A stretch of 64,000 nucleotides of DNA, taken from Altibacter sp. GTDB taxonomy: Bacteria; Bacteroidota; Bacteroidia; Flavobacteriales; Flavobacteriaceae. The stretch covers positions 1 to 64,000 of the forward strand of contig NZ_JAIOHK010000028.1 of NCBI RefSeq assembly GCF_019913785.1, in the 5' to 3' direction. This document shows positions 17,125-25,920 of the stretch, in pieces (positions within the stretch are counted from its first letter, which is position 1; the number at the start of each line of letters is the position of its first letter). The position numbers and the translations under genes were made by a program. The notes beneath the pieces were generated by a model, which was not told where the DNA came from, did no database searches, and saw only the letters and a list, made by a program, of their open reading frames with translations.

Positions 17125-17193
17125 AATTTGGTTTTTTAGTGGTTATATAAAAACATCGAGGATATTATACTTTATCATCATGCTTAATAAAAA

Positions 17194-18810
17194 TCATTGT
17201 TCATCCTTAATAAGAGCCTCCATACGATCAAGACGGGCTTCCAGAAGCGTAATTTGTTCTTTTTGACTTTCTATAATCTCCTGTTGCTCCTGGACTGCTT
17301 TCACAAGGGGTACTACAAATTCAGCATAACGTAAACCATAATGAGATTTTGGATTCTTAGGTTTGTCAACACCATGAAAATCGTAGCCAACCAATTCTGC
17401 CGCTTTTTCGACTTCCTGCGCTATAAATCCACTCTGAATTTCAATCGCTTTAAGCCTTTCAGCATCTTTTAATCTCAGTGAATCTGGCGTTTTATTGAAT
17501 TGTGCAATAGCATCCAAATCCAGATTATAGCTTACCGGACGAAGCTTTAAAATAAAATCCAATCCTATTACATTTTCCTTTACATTATTTTTAAACCGAC
17601 CATCTGAAACATTGGACCAATTTGAGTAACCACCAATTGTAGAAACTGATGCATTTCCCAATCGAATTGTATTACTGGCTCCTGGTTCTGCATCATAACC
17701 CAATGCGGTAGAATTGCTAAATGTATTCCCAGTACTAAAAGCTGTATAGCCTATTGCTGTATTGTTAATTCCTGTGGAATTGTAATACTGCGCTTGATTG
17801 CCTATCGCAATGTTGTTATTTCCTGTGGAATTGTTAAAAAGGGATTGATTGCCTATTGCTGTATTGTTATTTCCTGTGGAATTGGCAAAAAGCGCTTGAT
17901 AGCCACTTGCCGTATTCAGAAATCCTGTTGTGTTAGCATAAAGCGATTCTACACCACTTACTGTATTTCTATTACCTGTTGTATTATTGTCAAGCACATC
18001 ATGCCCAATTGCCGTATTACCATACCCTGTTGTGTTGTCATAAAGCGCGTAACTTCCAATTGCTGTATTTCTACTCCCAGTTGTGTTGTAAATAAGCGTA
18101 CTATAGCCTATTGCTGTATTTGTATCCCCTGTTGTATTGTAAGCAAGCGATGAATGACCATAGGCGGTATTTCTATGCCCTGTTGTGTTAGTATAAAGTG
18201 AGAAAGTTCCAATTGCCGAATTAAAAAATCCTGTTGTGTTGTCATAAAGTGATAAATAACCGATTGCCGTATTATAATCTCCCGTAGTATTACTATAAAG
18301 CGATTGATAGCCACTTGCTGTATTGTAATCTCCGGTGGTATTACTATATAGCGATTGATAGCCAATGGCCATGTTATTATTCCCTGTGGTATTGCTATAA
18401 AGTGAGTTATAGCCCACCCCCACATTTTGGTTATTGCTACTGTCATCATATAAGCCTGCATCGATACCTAAAAAGACAGAAGAGCCGTCTTGTGTACCGT
18501 CACTATCAGATTTGCCATCGGTTAAGTCATCTATTTTTTCTACTCCAGCAGAAACTGTATTGAGCGATGCCCAGACGGATCCATCGTAAAACCAGAATCC
18601 GGTTGTATTATTAGTTTGGTATACCAAAAGACCGGTTGCCGGTGAGGCAATGGCGGTGCGTTGCGCTTCGGTCATTCTGGGAACAAGTATTCCGGCATTG
18701 GTACTCACAATGTCTAAGACCGCAGAGGCGTCCGGATTGGTGGTATTGATCCCCACTTGGGCAATAATAATTTGAGAGATTAGTCCAATGAGTAAAAGTG
18801 CTTTTTTCAT
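17194..18810 (-). CDS. Surface protein with YadA-like repeats and S74 autocleaving chaperone domain
   Basis: 538 residues from the ATG at 18810 (MKKALLLIG signal peptide); an in-frame start 29 codons upstream would bury the signal peptide and is rejected. After the module QVGINTTNPDASAVLDI shared with two nearby genes come about 14 repeats of 17 residues (AIGYQSLYSNTTGDYNT type), resembling the head of trimeric autotransporters. Then SDGRFKNNVKENVIG opens a Peptidase S74 / intramolecular chaperone domain; Ser and Lys are spaced as in the catalytic dyad of endosialidase chaperones. The end is a coiled coil (EQQEIIESQKEQITLLEARL). It probably trimerises and may self-cleave. No T9SS domain is present. 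Confidence 0.82.
   Translation of the reverse strand: MKKALLLIGLISQIIIAQVGINTTNPDASAVLDIVSTNAGILVPRMTEAQRTAIASPATGLLVYQTNNTTGFWFYDGSVWASLNTVSAGVEKIDDLTDGKSDSDGTQDGSSVFLGIDAGLYDDSSNNQNVGVGYNSLYSNTTGNNNMAIGYQSLYSNTTGDYNTASGYQSLYSNTTGDYNTAIGYLSLYDNTTGFFNSAIGTFSLYTNTTGHRNTAYGHSSLAYNTTGDTNTAIGYSTLIYNTTGSRNTAIGSYALYDNTTGYGNTAIGHDVLDNNTTGNRNTVSGVESLYANTTGFLNTASGYQALFANSTGNNNTAIGNQSLFNNSTGNNNIAIGNQAQYYNSTGINNTAIGYTAFSTGNTFSNSTALGYDAEPGASNTIRLGNASVSTIGGYSNWSNVSDGRFKNNVKENVIGLDFILKLRPVSYNLDLDAIAQFNKTPDSLRLKDAERLKAIEIQSGFIAQEVEKAAELVGYDFHGVDKPKNPKSHYGLRYAEFVVPLVKAVQEQQEIIESQKEQITLLEARLDRMEALIKDEQ
17720..18435 (-). repeat. 51-bp tandem repeat array within the YadA-like gene
   Basis: About 14 degenerate copies of a 51-bp unit (17 codons, AIGYxSLYxNTTGxxNT). 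Neighbouring copies differ mainly at third positions and two variable residues. The array could change length by recombination. Confidence 0.7.
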
Positions 18811-19040
18811 ATTAAAAAATTTAAAAAGCGGCAGTAGGTGTGTCCTGTGTTTTTTGGTGCAAAAAAAGGCGTTTGAGGATTCCTCTTTATTGTACATCGA
18901 ATAAAAGTCTGAATGTCATCATTTTTAATAAAAAATTATTTCTTATCAAATTCAATAATTTTTTAGGTGAGAGTTATTTTTATTGAAAATAAGCAGAAAT
19001 TAAAGGATTATATTAAAAATAGTTAGCACCTACTATTTAG

Positions 19041-20768
19041 CTATTCAATGATATAAACAGCTCCCGAGTCGGCGGCACTATTATTCCATTGATTACCGTT
19101 TATGCCTGTTGCATTGGAATCTTCACTTGCGGTGCCAATTGCCAAGTATAGTCCATTGCCACTAAGGGAAACAACTCCTACATGATCTCCTGTTTCTGAG
19201 TTGGAGGTCTTTATATAACTTTCCTGTATCCAGGTAGAACCACATCGCGTGTATACATAAACTGCTCCTGAATTGGATGCGCTGTTATTGAACTGATTTC
19301 CATTGATTCCTCTAGCGTTAGAATCTTCCTGATGAGCTCCTACCACCAAACGAGCACCATCACCACTTAGATCCAGATAAGAGCCAAATAGATCAACTGT
19401 CTCTGTGTTAGAGGCTTTAATGTAGGCTTCCTGAGTCCAGGCGCCTGCACTCCTACTAAAAACATAAACTGCTCCAGCATAGGATGCGCTATTATTGGAT
19501 TGGTTTCCATTGATTCCTGTAGCGTTGGAGGCTTCATTCATAGCTCCTACAGCCAAATGGTTTCCGCTATCACTGAGGGATATACTAAAACCAAAACTAT
19601 CACCTACTCCTGTGTTAGAGGCTTTGATATAGGCTCCTTGCGTCCAGGTAGTTCCAATTCGGTTAAAGACATATACAGCCCCTGCATAGGTTGCACTGTT
19701 ATCAGCCTGATTTCCATTGATTCCAGTGGCGTTTGAGGCTTCCCAGCGTGCTCCTACTGCCAAAAGAGTGCCATCACTATTAATGGATAGGTTATTGCCA
19801 AAACTATCACCAGAGCCTGTATTAGAAGCTTTGATATAAGCTTCCTGTGACCAGGTGGTCCCACTTCGGTTAAAGACATATACAGCACCGGCTTGGGTTA
19901 AACTGTTATTGGCCTGATTTCCATTAACCCCGGTAGCGTTAGAGCGTTCATATTGTGCTCCTACTGCCAAACGTGATCCATCATCACTTAGGTCTATATC
20001 AAAACCAAAAGCGTCCGCAGTATCAGGGTTCGAAGCTTTGATATAGGCTTCTTGTGTCCATGTAGTCCCACTCCTGCGAAATATATAGACCGCTCCGGAG
20101 CCGGATACACTATTATTGGATTGGTTTCCATTGACGCCAGTAGCGTTGGAATCTTCACCTGTAGCTCCTACAGCTAATCGTGAACCATCTTCACTTAATT
20201 TCAAACTAAATCCAAAATAATCATTAGATTCTGTGTTCGATGCTTTGATATAGGCTTCCTGAATCCAGATTGCTCCATTTCTTCTGAAAATATAAACGGC
20301 CCCAGAATTGGATGCACTGTTATTGAACTGGTTTCCATTGATACCGGTGGCGTTGGAATCTTCACCTGTAGCTCCTACAGCTAATCGTGAACCATCTTCA
20401 CTGATACTCATAGAACTAAATGAATCACCAGCATTGGTATTGGATGCTTTTATATAGGTTGAAATATTGCTATAATCTGGCCGGTTTACAGTTAAGGAAG
20501 GTGATCCAGAATAATTACAGGTACAAATCCAAGACCCGTTAATACGAAAACAGGTTTGATTTCTGGATAAATCATATACGACCGTTCCATCCAGTGGATT
20601 ATTACCATTGCCATCGGTAACATCTTCAATTTTAGTTACTCTAGGGATGACTAACCCTGAATTCCCAGAACTAATATCTAACATTCCTTTTGGTGCTATA
20701 GTTCCCAAACCCACTTGAGCGGAGAGGCAAAACGGAACAAATAATATAATTATAATATACTTTTTCAT
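19041..20768 (-). CDS. FG-GAP/beta-propeller surface protein
   Basis: 575 residues. A signal peptide (about 1-18) leads to the shared module QVGLGTIAPKGMLDISSG through FRINGSWICT (about 19-84), then seven repeats of about 68 residues with the pattern YIKASNTxxGDSFG, LSxDGSRLAVGAxxEDSNATG, NGNQxNNSxSxSGAVYVF and TWTQEA. The Asp/Asn-rich segments look like calcium-binding FG-GAP blades as in integrin alpha chains, so a closed seven-bladed propeller is likely. No T9SS sorting domain is visible. Its start overlaps the upstream 132-residue gene's stop by 4 bp, so the two are translated together. Function is probably adhesion or surface display. Confidence 0.8.
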   Translation of the reverse strand: MKKYIIIILFVPFCLSAQVGLGTIAPKGMLDISSGNSGLVIPRVTKIEDVTDGNGNNPLDGTVVYDLSRNQTCFRINGSWICTCNYSGSPSLTVNRPDYSNISTYIKASNTNAGDSFSSMSISEDGSRLAVGATGEDSNATGINGNQFNNSASNSGAVYIFRRNGAIWIQEAYIKASNTESNDYFGFSLKLSEDGSRLAVGATGEDSNATGVNGNQSNNSVSGSGAVYIFRRSGTTWTQEAYIKASNPDTADAFGFDIDLSDDGSRLAVGAQYERSNATGVNGNQANNSLTQAGAVYVFNRSGTTWSQEAYIKASNTGSGDSFGNNLSINSDGTLLAVGARWEASNATGINGNQADNSATYAGAVYVFNRIGTTWTQGAYIKASNTGVGDSFGFSISLSDSGNHLAVGAMNEASNATGINGNQSNNSASYAGAVYVFSRSAGAWTQEAYIKASNTETVDLFGSYLDLSGDGARLVVGAHQEDSNARGINGNQFNNSASNSGAVYVYTRCGSTWIQESYIKTSNSETGDHVGVVSLSGNGLYLAIGTASEDSNATGINGNQWNNSAADSGAVYIIE

Positions 20769-21163
20769 TGTTCTATTTCATTCAAGTTAGTAGCATTGTT
20801 TGTTGAGCGGTTTTGAGTGTTTACTTTATTATTTTGTATAACTTGTTCATTAGGATCATTAATGGTTATTGGGGAAGGTGTTGTTGTAGTAATAGCTAAA
20901 CTTGCATCATCCGCAATACAAACCCAAGTATTCGCTATTCTAAAACAAGTTTTACTTCTAGAAATATCATAAACAATGGTTCCGTCTTCTGCCAGTCCTG
21001 CATTATTATTGGTAACGTCTTCCAATTGTGTTACTCTCGGTAAAACCAATCCTAAATTGCTAGAAGTTATGTCTAAAGCTCCTTTGGGGTCCGTAGTTCC
21101 AATTCCAACCTGACCAATGGCGAACTGCGACATTAAAACGAAAATAATAAGTACTTTTTTCAT
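20765..21163 (-). CDS. Short secreted protein consisting mainly of the shared N-terminal module
   Basis: 132 residues: signal peptide (1-18), then QVGIGTTDPKGALDITSS to FRIANTWVCIA (about 19-85), nearly the same as the N-terminal module of the next gene, followed by a Thr/Asn/Gln-rich tail of about 45 residues. It lacks any repeat domain. It could be an independent subunit or capping partner, or the remnant of a larger gene whose repeats were lost. The 4-bp overlap with the FG-GAP gene suggests the arrangement is functional. Confidence 0.7.
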   Translation of the reverse strand: MKKVLIIFVLMSQFAIGQVGIGTTDPKGALDITSSNLGLVLPRVTQLEDVTNNNAGLAEDGTIVYDISRSKTCFRIANTWVCIADDASLAITTTTPSPITINDPNEQVIQNNKVNTQNRSTNNATNLNEIEQ

Positions 21164-21288
21164 ATCTAAATATTTAAAAGCACAAGTAGATTTTATATGG
21201 TGATTTCGGGCAAAATCAAGGTGTTTCTATAGACTCATCGAAAAGAAGTTGACATGTCATCAAGTTTTCAGAAAAAATTTAGAAGATA

Positions 21289-24200
21289 TTACGCCCTGCG
21301 ATATTTGAAGAAGACAGATAGCACGAAAAGAACTAGTAAACCACCTATGGCCCAATACCACCATGGCGCACCAGCCTCCAATTCTAATGGAGCCGTATTT
21401 CCCATGATCACAAGCCCTGCCCAATATTGCGGTGCCAGTTCTCTTCCATTGGCCGTTGCTAAGTAAGAAAGTTTAGCTTGCTTAAGTGCCTCATCCTTAG
21501 CCATCCCTTCGGCTAGATTATCATAAAAGAAGGCGAGAATTTCGGCACTGGACTTCTCGTCAATCTTCCATAGACTCGTAAGAATACTTTCACTTCCGGC
21601 ATAGGTAAAGGCATGCGCCAGAGAAATCATTCCTTCACCGGCACTATAGGTTGGTTTTCCTGTTTCACAAGCCGTTAAGATGGCCAGATTCGAGCTGAGG
21701 TTCTGATTGTAAATCTCGTACGTATACAGGAAATTATTATCTATGGTTTCTTCAGAAGTGTCTGCTTCCGAAATATTCTTCGCAAAAATCAGGCGGGAAA
21801 GCTCCGGACTTACATTGTTAGATTCGGCATGTGTGCCAATATGTATGATTTTGTGCTCCTTCGCATTTGTAATAAAAACGGATTTGGAAGCTTTCTCATT
21901 TACAAATGAACTACCATCAAAAATTCTAGAATATTCCTTTGCGATATCAACGCTGAAGGGCTGTGGCAGAAGCGTTAAATAATTTTTGTCCAAAGCAACT
22001 GAATCTTTTACCGCAATTATATAATTGTCCTTCATTCCTTTAGAAAACTCAGGGGCAAAGGCAACGAAGTTATCGGAATATACATTTATAGTGGTGCTAC
22101 CACCGTTGTTCAGCAGCAGGCTGAAATTATAAGAAATGGTGTATTTTGCGAGGAGACTATTAGTCGTTAACTCCTTGAAATCTAAAATAGGAGCGGGTGT
22201 TAATAATTCGAAACTTAAATTGTAAAGTTCACGATCGGGGATTATGATAACTTGATTTGTTTGTATGTGTTTATCGAAGGGTTTCCAAAGGACTTCATAA
22301 AGTTGATGTAAGAAAGCGCTAAATTCTTCAACTTCAAAGTTATTGTTCATCAGTTTCGGAATATGATCCTTTACTTGTTCAAATTGTAAGGGATACAAAT
22401 GCTTGTCTTCTTTGGTAACTAGAAATACAAACAGCTTCTCTTCAATAAAGAAGTATCGAACAATCGACGTATTTGAATCTATATTTTGTTGAAGATCGTT
22501 CAAAGATGATTCAATAGTCGCATAACGCATTTTGTAGTATTTCGGGAAATGCTGTTTTAGCGAATCGAGAAAGTGATTCCAGGAAGTGGATGCCTCGAAA
22601 AATGGATCGAACTTTTCATTTGATTGGTCATTAAGCGCAGTAGCGAAATTCTTTTTAAGCTGTTGTTCCTTTTGCAACACGGTTTCAGGAATATCTGCAA
22701 AGGCAATATTATCCCTAATATTGAGGCGTGAGCGTATACGGTTATACATGCTGGATTCATGTATGGTCACTAGATCTAGCATATATTTCTCCTTACCGGT
22801 AATTTCGTAAAGGTCTAGATATAATTGCTTGGCAAAATTGAACAATTCATTATTATCATCTATTAGAATCTGGATATCCTCTGTTGAATTTATAATAGTT
22901 TTACGCCGCTCCAGTATATCAATACCTTCTGCAACTTGAGATAAGAGTTCGTTTAAATCAGCTTCTGTTCGATTATTTTGGAGTTTATATTTAGATTTAG
23001 CATTTATGAGTAAGGAACGGGGTTTGTTAAATTCAATCTGAATGGAATCTGAAAGCGAAGTTGCGGTAAAATTATTCCGGTTGAAGAAATTCAGGGCTTC
23101 TCCACTAAACTGCAAGGCACTGGGGTAGTTTTTTAGTTCAAAATGAACATCGGCCATATTCTGAATATGTGAATAATGTATAAGTGCATTTTGAAAATCT
23201 TGACGCTTCGTGTACCTATATCCGGTTTCCGCCAGCTGCATTGCTTTTTCCGAATCACCGTATTTTGAATAGAACAGAGACATGTTTATGAGTGCATCCA
23301 AGTAATCACTAGAATAGGTCCCATCAAAAGATTGCATAAAGAGCGCCTCACTTTTTTTATACATTTTTGATGCGAGTCCCATTTGCTCTAATGCTTCATA
23401 TACCGATGCTCTAACGGCCAGGATATAGCTGTGTAAATAAGAAAAGTTGCTAGGGTTTTTATCTATGATCTCTAAGGCCTTATCGGCATATTCACCAGCA
23501 GCCTCATAATTTTTTGCGCTTAAATGACCATGACTTAAGATAACTAGTGAGAACACAACATTCGGATCTTCGGGGCCTAATTTTTGAAGTTTTTGAAGGT
23601 AGGAATAATTAAAGATCTCCACCGCCTTATTGTACTCACCCAGACCGTGGTAAAATGTGCCGAGGTTATCGATTGTGGCTAGTCGATAACGGACTGCCCG
23701 TGATTTTTTGGATTCATCCTTGGCTATATCAATAAAATCCTGATAGTTTTCAATAGCCTGTTTAATGAAGGCGATTGCCTCCTTCGTATGTCCAATATTT
23801 TGAAGGTTGAGTGAGATATTGTTTTTCACAATTGCCATCCAATAAAACCGATTCTCCTCAAATTTGTCCATTTCATTCAAAGCGGCGACGGCCTTTTTGT
23901 AATAAATGGTAGAGCTATCAAGTTGCGATTTACTCGCAAAATATCTACCGGTAGAATTATATGTATTGTACAATTCTTGCAAATTTTTCTTCGGTAGCCC
24001 TTCCAAAATGTTTTTCGACTTAAGTAAATGGGGTTTAGCTTCCTCCACATTCCCTAGATTGAGCATTGCAGTACCAATATTGTAATGCAGTGTAGCGATG
24101 AGTCGTTCATCTTTTGGTGTAGCTAGTTTTGCATATTTTAAAGCCTCGAAGGCCACTTCCAAGACCTTGTCGTTTTGTTTTGCACTAAAGTAAATATTGT

Positions 24201-24543
24201 TTAATTGTAGTAAGGCCTTGGCCTTAACAGCTGCAGTTGAGTTTTGAAGTATTATATCAACCAATGAAGAAGCCCCAACAATGGCTGCATTCGAATCTCC
24301 TTCGTTAAGTGTAAGACTGCCCACTAAAGGAATGTAGGCTACAAGTGTATCGTAATTCCCTTGCTTTTTAAACGCCTCAATCTCTGAATATAGTGTTGTA
24401 ATTGCCAGTTCCAGCTTGTTCTGTGCTATTAGGTCTTCAATATATTTTGGGCCTGATGTAACCGAGTTTTGAGCCTGAACAGATAATGTGCCTAACACAA
24501 CAAGCAGCAGTATTGTTCTTAGAGGGCTTGTTCGATTCCACAT
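21289..24543 (-). CDS. Membrane-tethered TPR-CHAT (caspase-like) protein
   Basis: 1084 residues. Signal peptide (about 1-24), an array of tetratricopeptide helices (about 30-560), a helical linker, and a CHAT domain (about 730-1045) with HIGTHAE (His905) and LTACETG (Cys959), the His-Cys dyad of caspase-like CHAT peptidases. A single membrane helix near residues 1060-1078 is followed by KYRRA, so the TPR and CHAT parts should face the periplasm. It is the third gene of an operon with an ECF sigma factor and an anti-sigma-like TPR protein (7 bp gap). The context suggests a signalling protease responding to protein binding on the TPRs. The substrate is unknown. Confidence 0.85.
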   Translation of the reverse strand: MWNRTSPLRTILLLVVLGTLSVQAQNSVTSGPKYIEDLIAQNKLELAITTLYSEIEAFKKQGNYDTLVAYIPLVGSLTLNEGDSNAAIVGASSLVDIILQNSTAAVKAKALLQLNNIYFSAKQNDKVLEVAFEALKYAKLATPKDERLIATLHYNIGTAMLNLGNVEEAKPHLLKSKNILEGLPKKNLQELYNTYNSTGRYFASKSQLDSSTIYYKKAVAALNEMDKFEENRFYWMAIVKNNISLNLQNIGHTKEAIAFIKQAIENYQDFIDIAKDESKKSRAVRYRLATIDNLGTFYHGLGEYNKAVEIFNYSYLQKLQKLGPEDPNVVFSLVILSHGHLSAKNYEAAGEYADKALEIIDKNPSNFSYLHSYILAVRASVYEALEQMGLASKMYKKSEALFMQSFDGTYSSDYLDALINMSLFYSKYGDSEKAMQLAETGYRYTKRQDFQNALIHYSHIQNMADVHFELKNYPSALQFSGEALNFFNRNNFTATSLSDSIQIEFNKPRSLLINAKSKYKLQNNRTEADLNELLSQVAEGIDILERRKTIINSTEDIQILIDDNNELFNFAKQLYLDLYEITGKEKYMLDLVTIHESSMYNRIRSRLNIRDNIAFADIPETVLQKEQQLKKNFATALNDQSNEKFDPFFEASTSWNHFLDSLKQHFPKYYKMRYATIESSLNDLQQNIDSNTSIVRYFFIEEKLFVFLVTKEDKHLYPLQFEQVKDHIPKLMNNNFEVEEFSAFLHQLYEVLWKPFDKHIQTNQVIIIPDRELYNLSFELLTPAPILDFKELTTNSLLAKYTISYNFSLLLNNGGSTTINVYSDNFVAFAPEFSKGMKDNYIIAVKDSVALDKNYLTLLPQPFSVDIAKEYSRIFDGSSFVNEKASKSVFITNAKEHKIIHIGTHAESNNVSPELSRLIFAKNISEADTSEETIDNNFLYTYEIYNQNLSSNLAILTACETGKPTYSAGEGMISLAHAFTYAGSESILTSLWKIDEKSSAEILAFFYDNLAEGMAKDEALKQAKLSYLATANGRELAPQYWAGLVIMGNTAPLELEAGAPWWYWAIGGLLVLFVLSVFFKYRRA

Positions 24544-24550
24544 TATTGTC

Positions 24551-25300
24551 CTATTTTATATCTAACAAAAGTTTAGCGTTTCTTTCAGAAGGATTAGCTT
24601 TAAGCAATTGAGTTGCTTGTTCTGCTTTTCCACTTTTTAATAGCGCTAGTGCACGATAAAAAATGGCATCATTTGTAAAAATACTATTGGGTTGATTACT
24701 TAATTTTTGAAGGTATTCCTCGGCCAAACTACCATTTCCCTTTGCTAGGTAAGAAACGCCTAAAAAGTATTGCAAGGAATCATTCTGTGGTTTTTCCCGA
24801 AGTAGCTTTTCCCACTTGGCAATCGCAAGGTCGTATTCTGCACGTTTATAATTCACCATGGCATCATAAAAATCAAAGTTCGAAGTATTGCTCATGGTGG
24901 TAGGCAAACCGGGATCGGGGATAAAATGTTTTGCAAAAAGTTTTTCAGAAGACGTTTCCGCATTCATAATGTAGAGTACTCCAAAGGCTACAACAAGTAT
25001 GGCTGCAATAGCATAAATTGAAGACTTCGAACGCCTGCGAATTAAAGTACGTTTAGGTGCATCAATAAGTGATGCTTTTGAGTCTTTTATCGACTCGTGA
25101 AAACGTTCTAATTTAGACTTAAGTGCGGCCGTTTCCACAGTTTCAATAAGAAACCGTATTTCGGCTACTTTCTCTTGTAAGCTGGTGTCTTTGGCAAGTT
25201 GTGCTTCAAACTGAACTTTTTCACCGGCATCCATAGTGTGATCCAGATACCTTTCTATGGTTTCCAATTGTTCTATTGTAAAAGTATGTTGTGTGTCCAC
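24551..25300 (-). CDS. Membrane anti-sigma-like protein with periplasmic TPR domain
   Basis: 249 residues. The N-terminal 90 residues are helical and cytoplasmic (ending in the basic RTLIRRRSKSS), residues 95-112 are one membrane helix, and the periplasmic part (about 120-249) has TPR-like helices (YDLAIAKWEKLLREKP, DSLQYFLGVSYLAKGN, DAIFYRALALLKSGK). The order after an ECF sigma factor with an 8-bp gap, and the topology, fit a transmembrane anti-sigma factor. A canonical zinc-binding HxxxCxxC motif is missing, so the sigma-binding mode is different or the role is only adaptor-like. Its TPRs could contact those of the CHAT protein. Confidence 0.78.
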   Translation of the reverse strand: MDTQHTFTIEQLETIERYLDHTMDAGEKVQFEAQLAKDTSLQEKVAEIRFLIETVETAALKSKLERFHESIKDSKASLIDAPKRTLIRRRSKSSIYAIAAILVVAFGVLYIMNAETSSEKLFAKHFIPDPGLPTTMSNTSNFDFYDAMVNYKRAEYDLAIAKWEKLLREKPQNDSLQYFLGVSYLAKGNGSLAEEYLQKLSNQPNSIFTNDAIFYRALALLKSGKAEQATQLLKANPSERNAKLLLDIK

Positions 25301-25308
25301 TGTATATT

Positions 25309-25887
25309 TTAATTTGGGGTTTTTACCAACCTACGCAATTTTTGCATACATCGGTATTTTTTGTTTCTGGCGGAAGCCTCGTCAATACCTAAAGTTTGCG
25401 CTATTTCCCGCATCGACTTTTTTTGGTAATAAAACTGCATTAAAAGTTGTTTGCACGAATCTCCCATATCGTTGAATACGCTCATTGCGTCTTGCATCAA
25501 AACACCGGATGTCCAATTCAAGTTTTCAGTTTCGCTTTCAATTTCTTCACTTGACACGGTATTTAAAGGGTGTAAGGAAATGGTCTTTTTATATTGTGAA
25601 GAACGAAGAAAGTCTGTCCATTTGTTCTTTGCAATTTGGTACAGATATCCTTGAATGGCGGTTTCGCTCTGCGGAATAAATTTATCATCCTTAACGTTTT
25701 TCCAAACCGCTATAAATGCTTCCTGATAAATGTCTTTGGCATGGGGAATCGTACCATTGTTTTTTAGAATATGCATTTCCACTTTCCTGAAATTATCTTG
25801 ATATAATTTTTTCAACACAAACTCATTGTTATTCTTAATTGCTTCAATTATCTGAAACTGTTTTTCTATGTGTTGTCTTTCCCCCAT
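25309..25887 (-). CDS. ECF-type RNA polymerase sigma factor
   Basis: 192 residues with sigma region 2 (DIYQEAFIAVWKNV, then QGYLYQIAKNKWTDFLR, about residues 50-105) and region 4 (CKQLLMQFYYQKKSMREIAQTLGIDEASARNKKYRCMQKLRRL, about 140-187) with its helix-turn-helix. It heads the operon with the anti-sigma-like TPR gene and the TPR-CHAT gene. A near-match -7 box (TACCTTTC on the minus strand, 25902-25909) sits 15 bp before its ATG. It probably directs transcription of an envelope-related regulon; the adjacent surface-protein genes are candidate targets by position only. Confidence 0.88.
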   Translation of the reverse strand: MGERQHIEKQFQIIEAIKNNNEFVLKKLYQDNFRKVEMHILKNNGTIPHAKDIYQEAFIAVWKNVKDDKFIPQSETAIQGYLYQIAKNKWTDFLRSSQYKKTISLHPLNTVSSEEIESETENLNWTSGVLMQDAMSVFNDMGDSCKQLLMQFYYQKKSMREIAQTLGIDEASARNKKYRCMQKLRRLVKTPN

Positions 25888-25920
25888 CCTTGTAGATAAA
25901 AGAAAGGTAAGAATTTTTTA

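Noticed and set aside
17720-18435. CRISPR array
   Set aside because: The 51-bp units are in-frame coding repeats with no unique spacers; no CRISPR-associated genes are nearby.
18811-18897. Longer start for the YadA/S74 gene
   Set aside because: It would place 29 residues before an evident signal peptide starting at 18810.
20765-21163. Frameshift breaking one long propeller gene in two
   Set aside because: Each of the two genes has its own signal peptide and copy of the N-terminal module, so they are separate genes rather than one broken gene.
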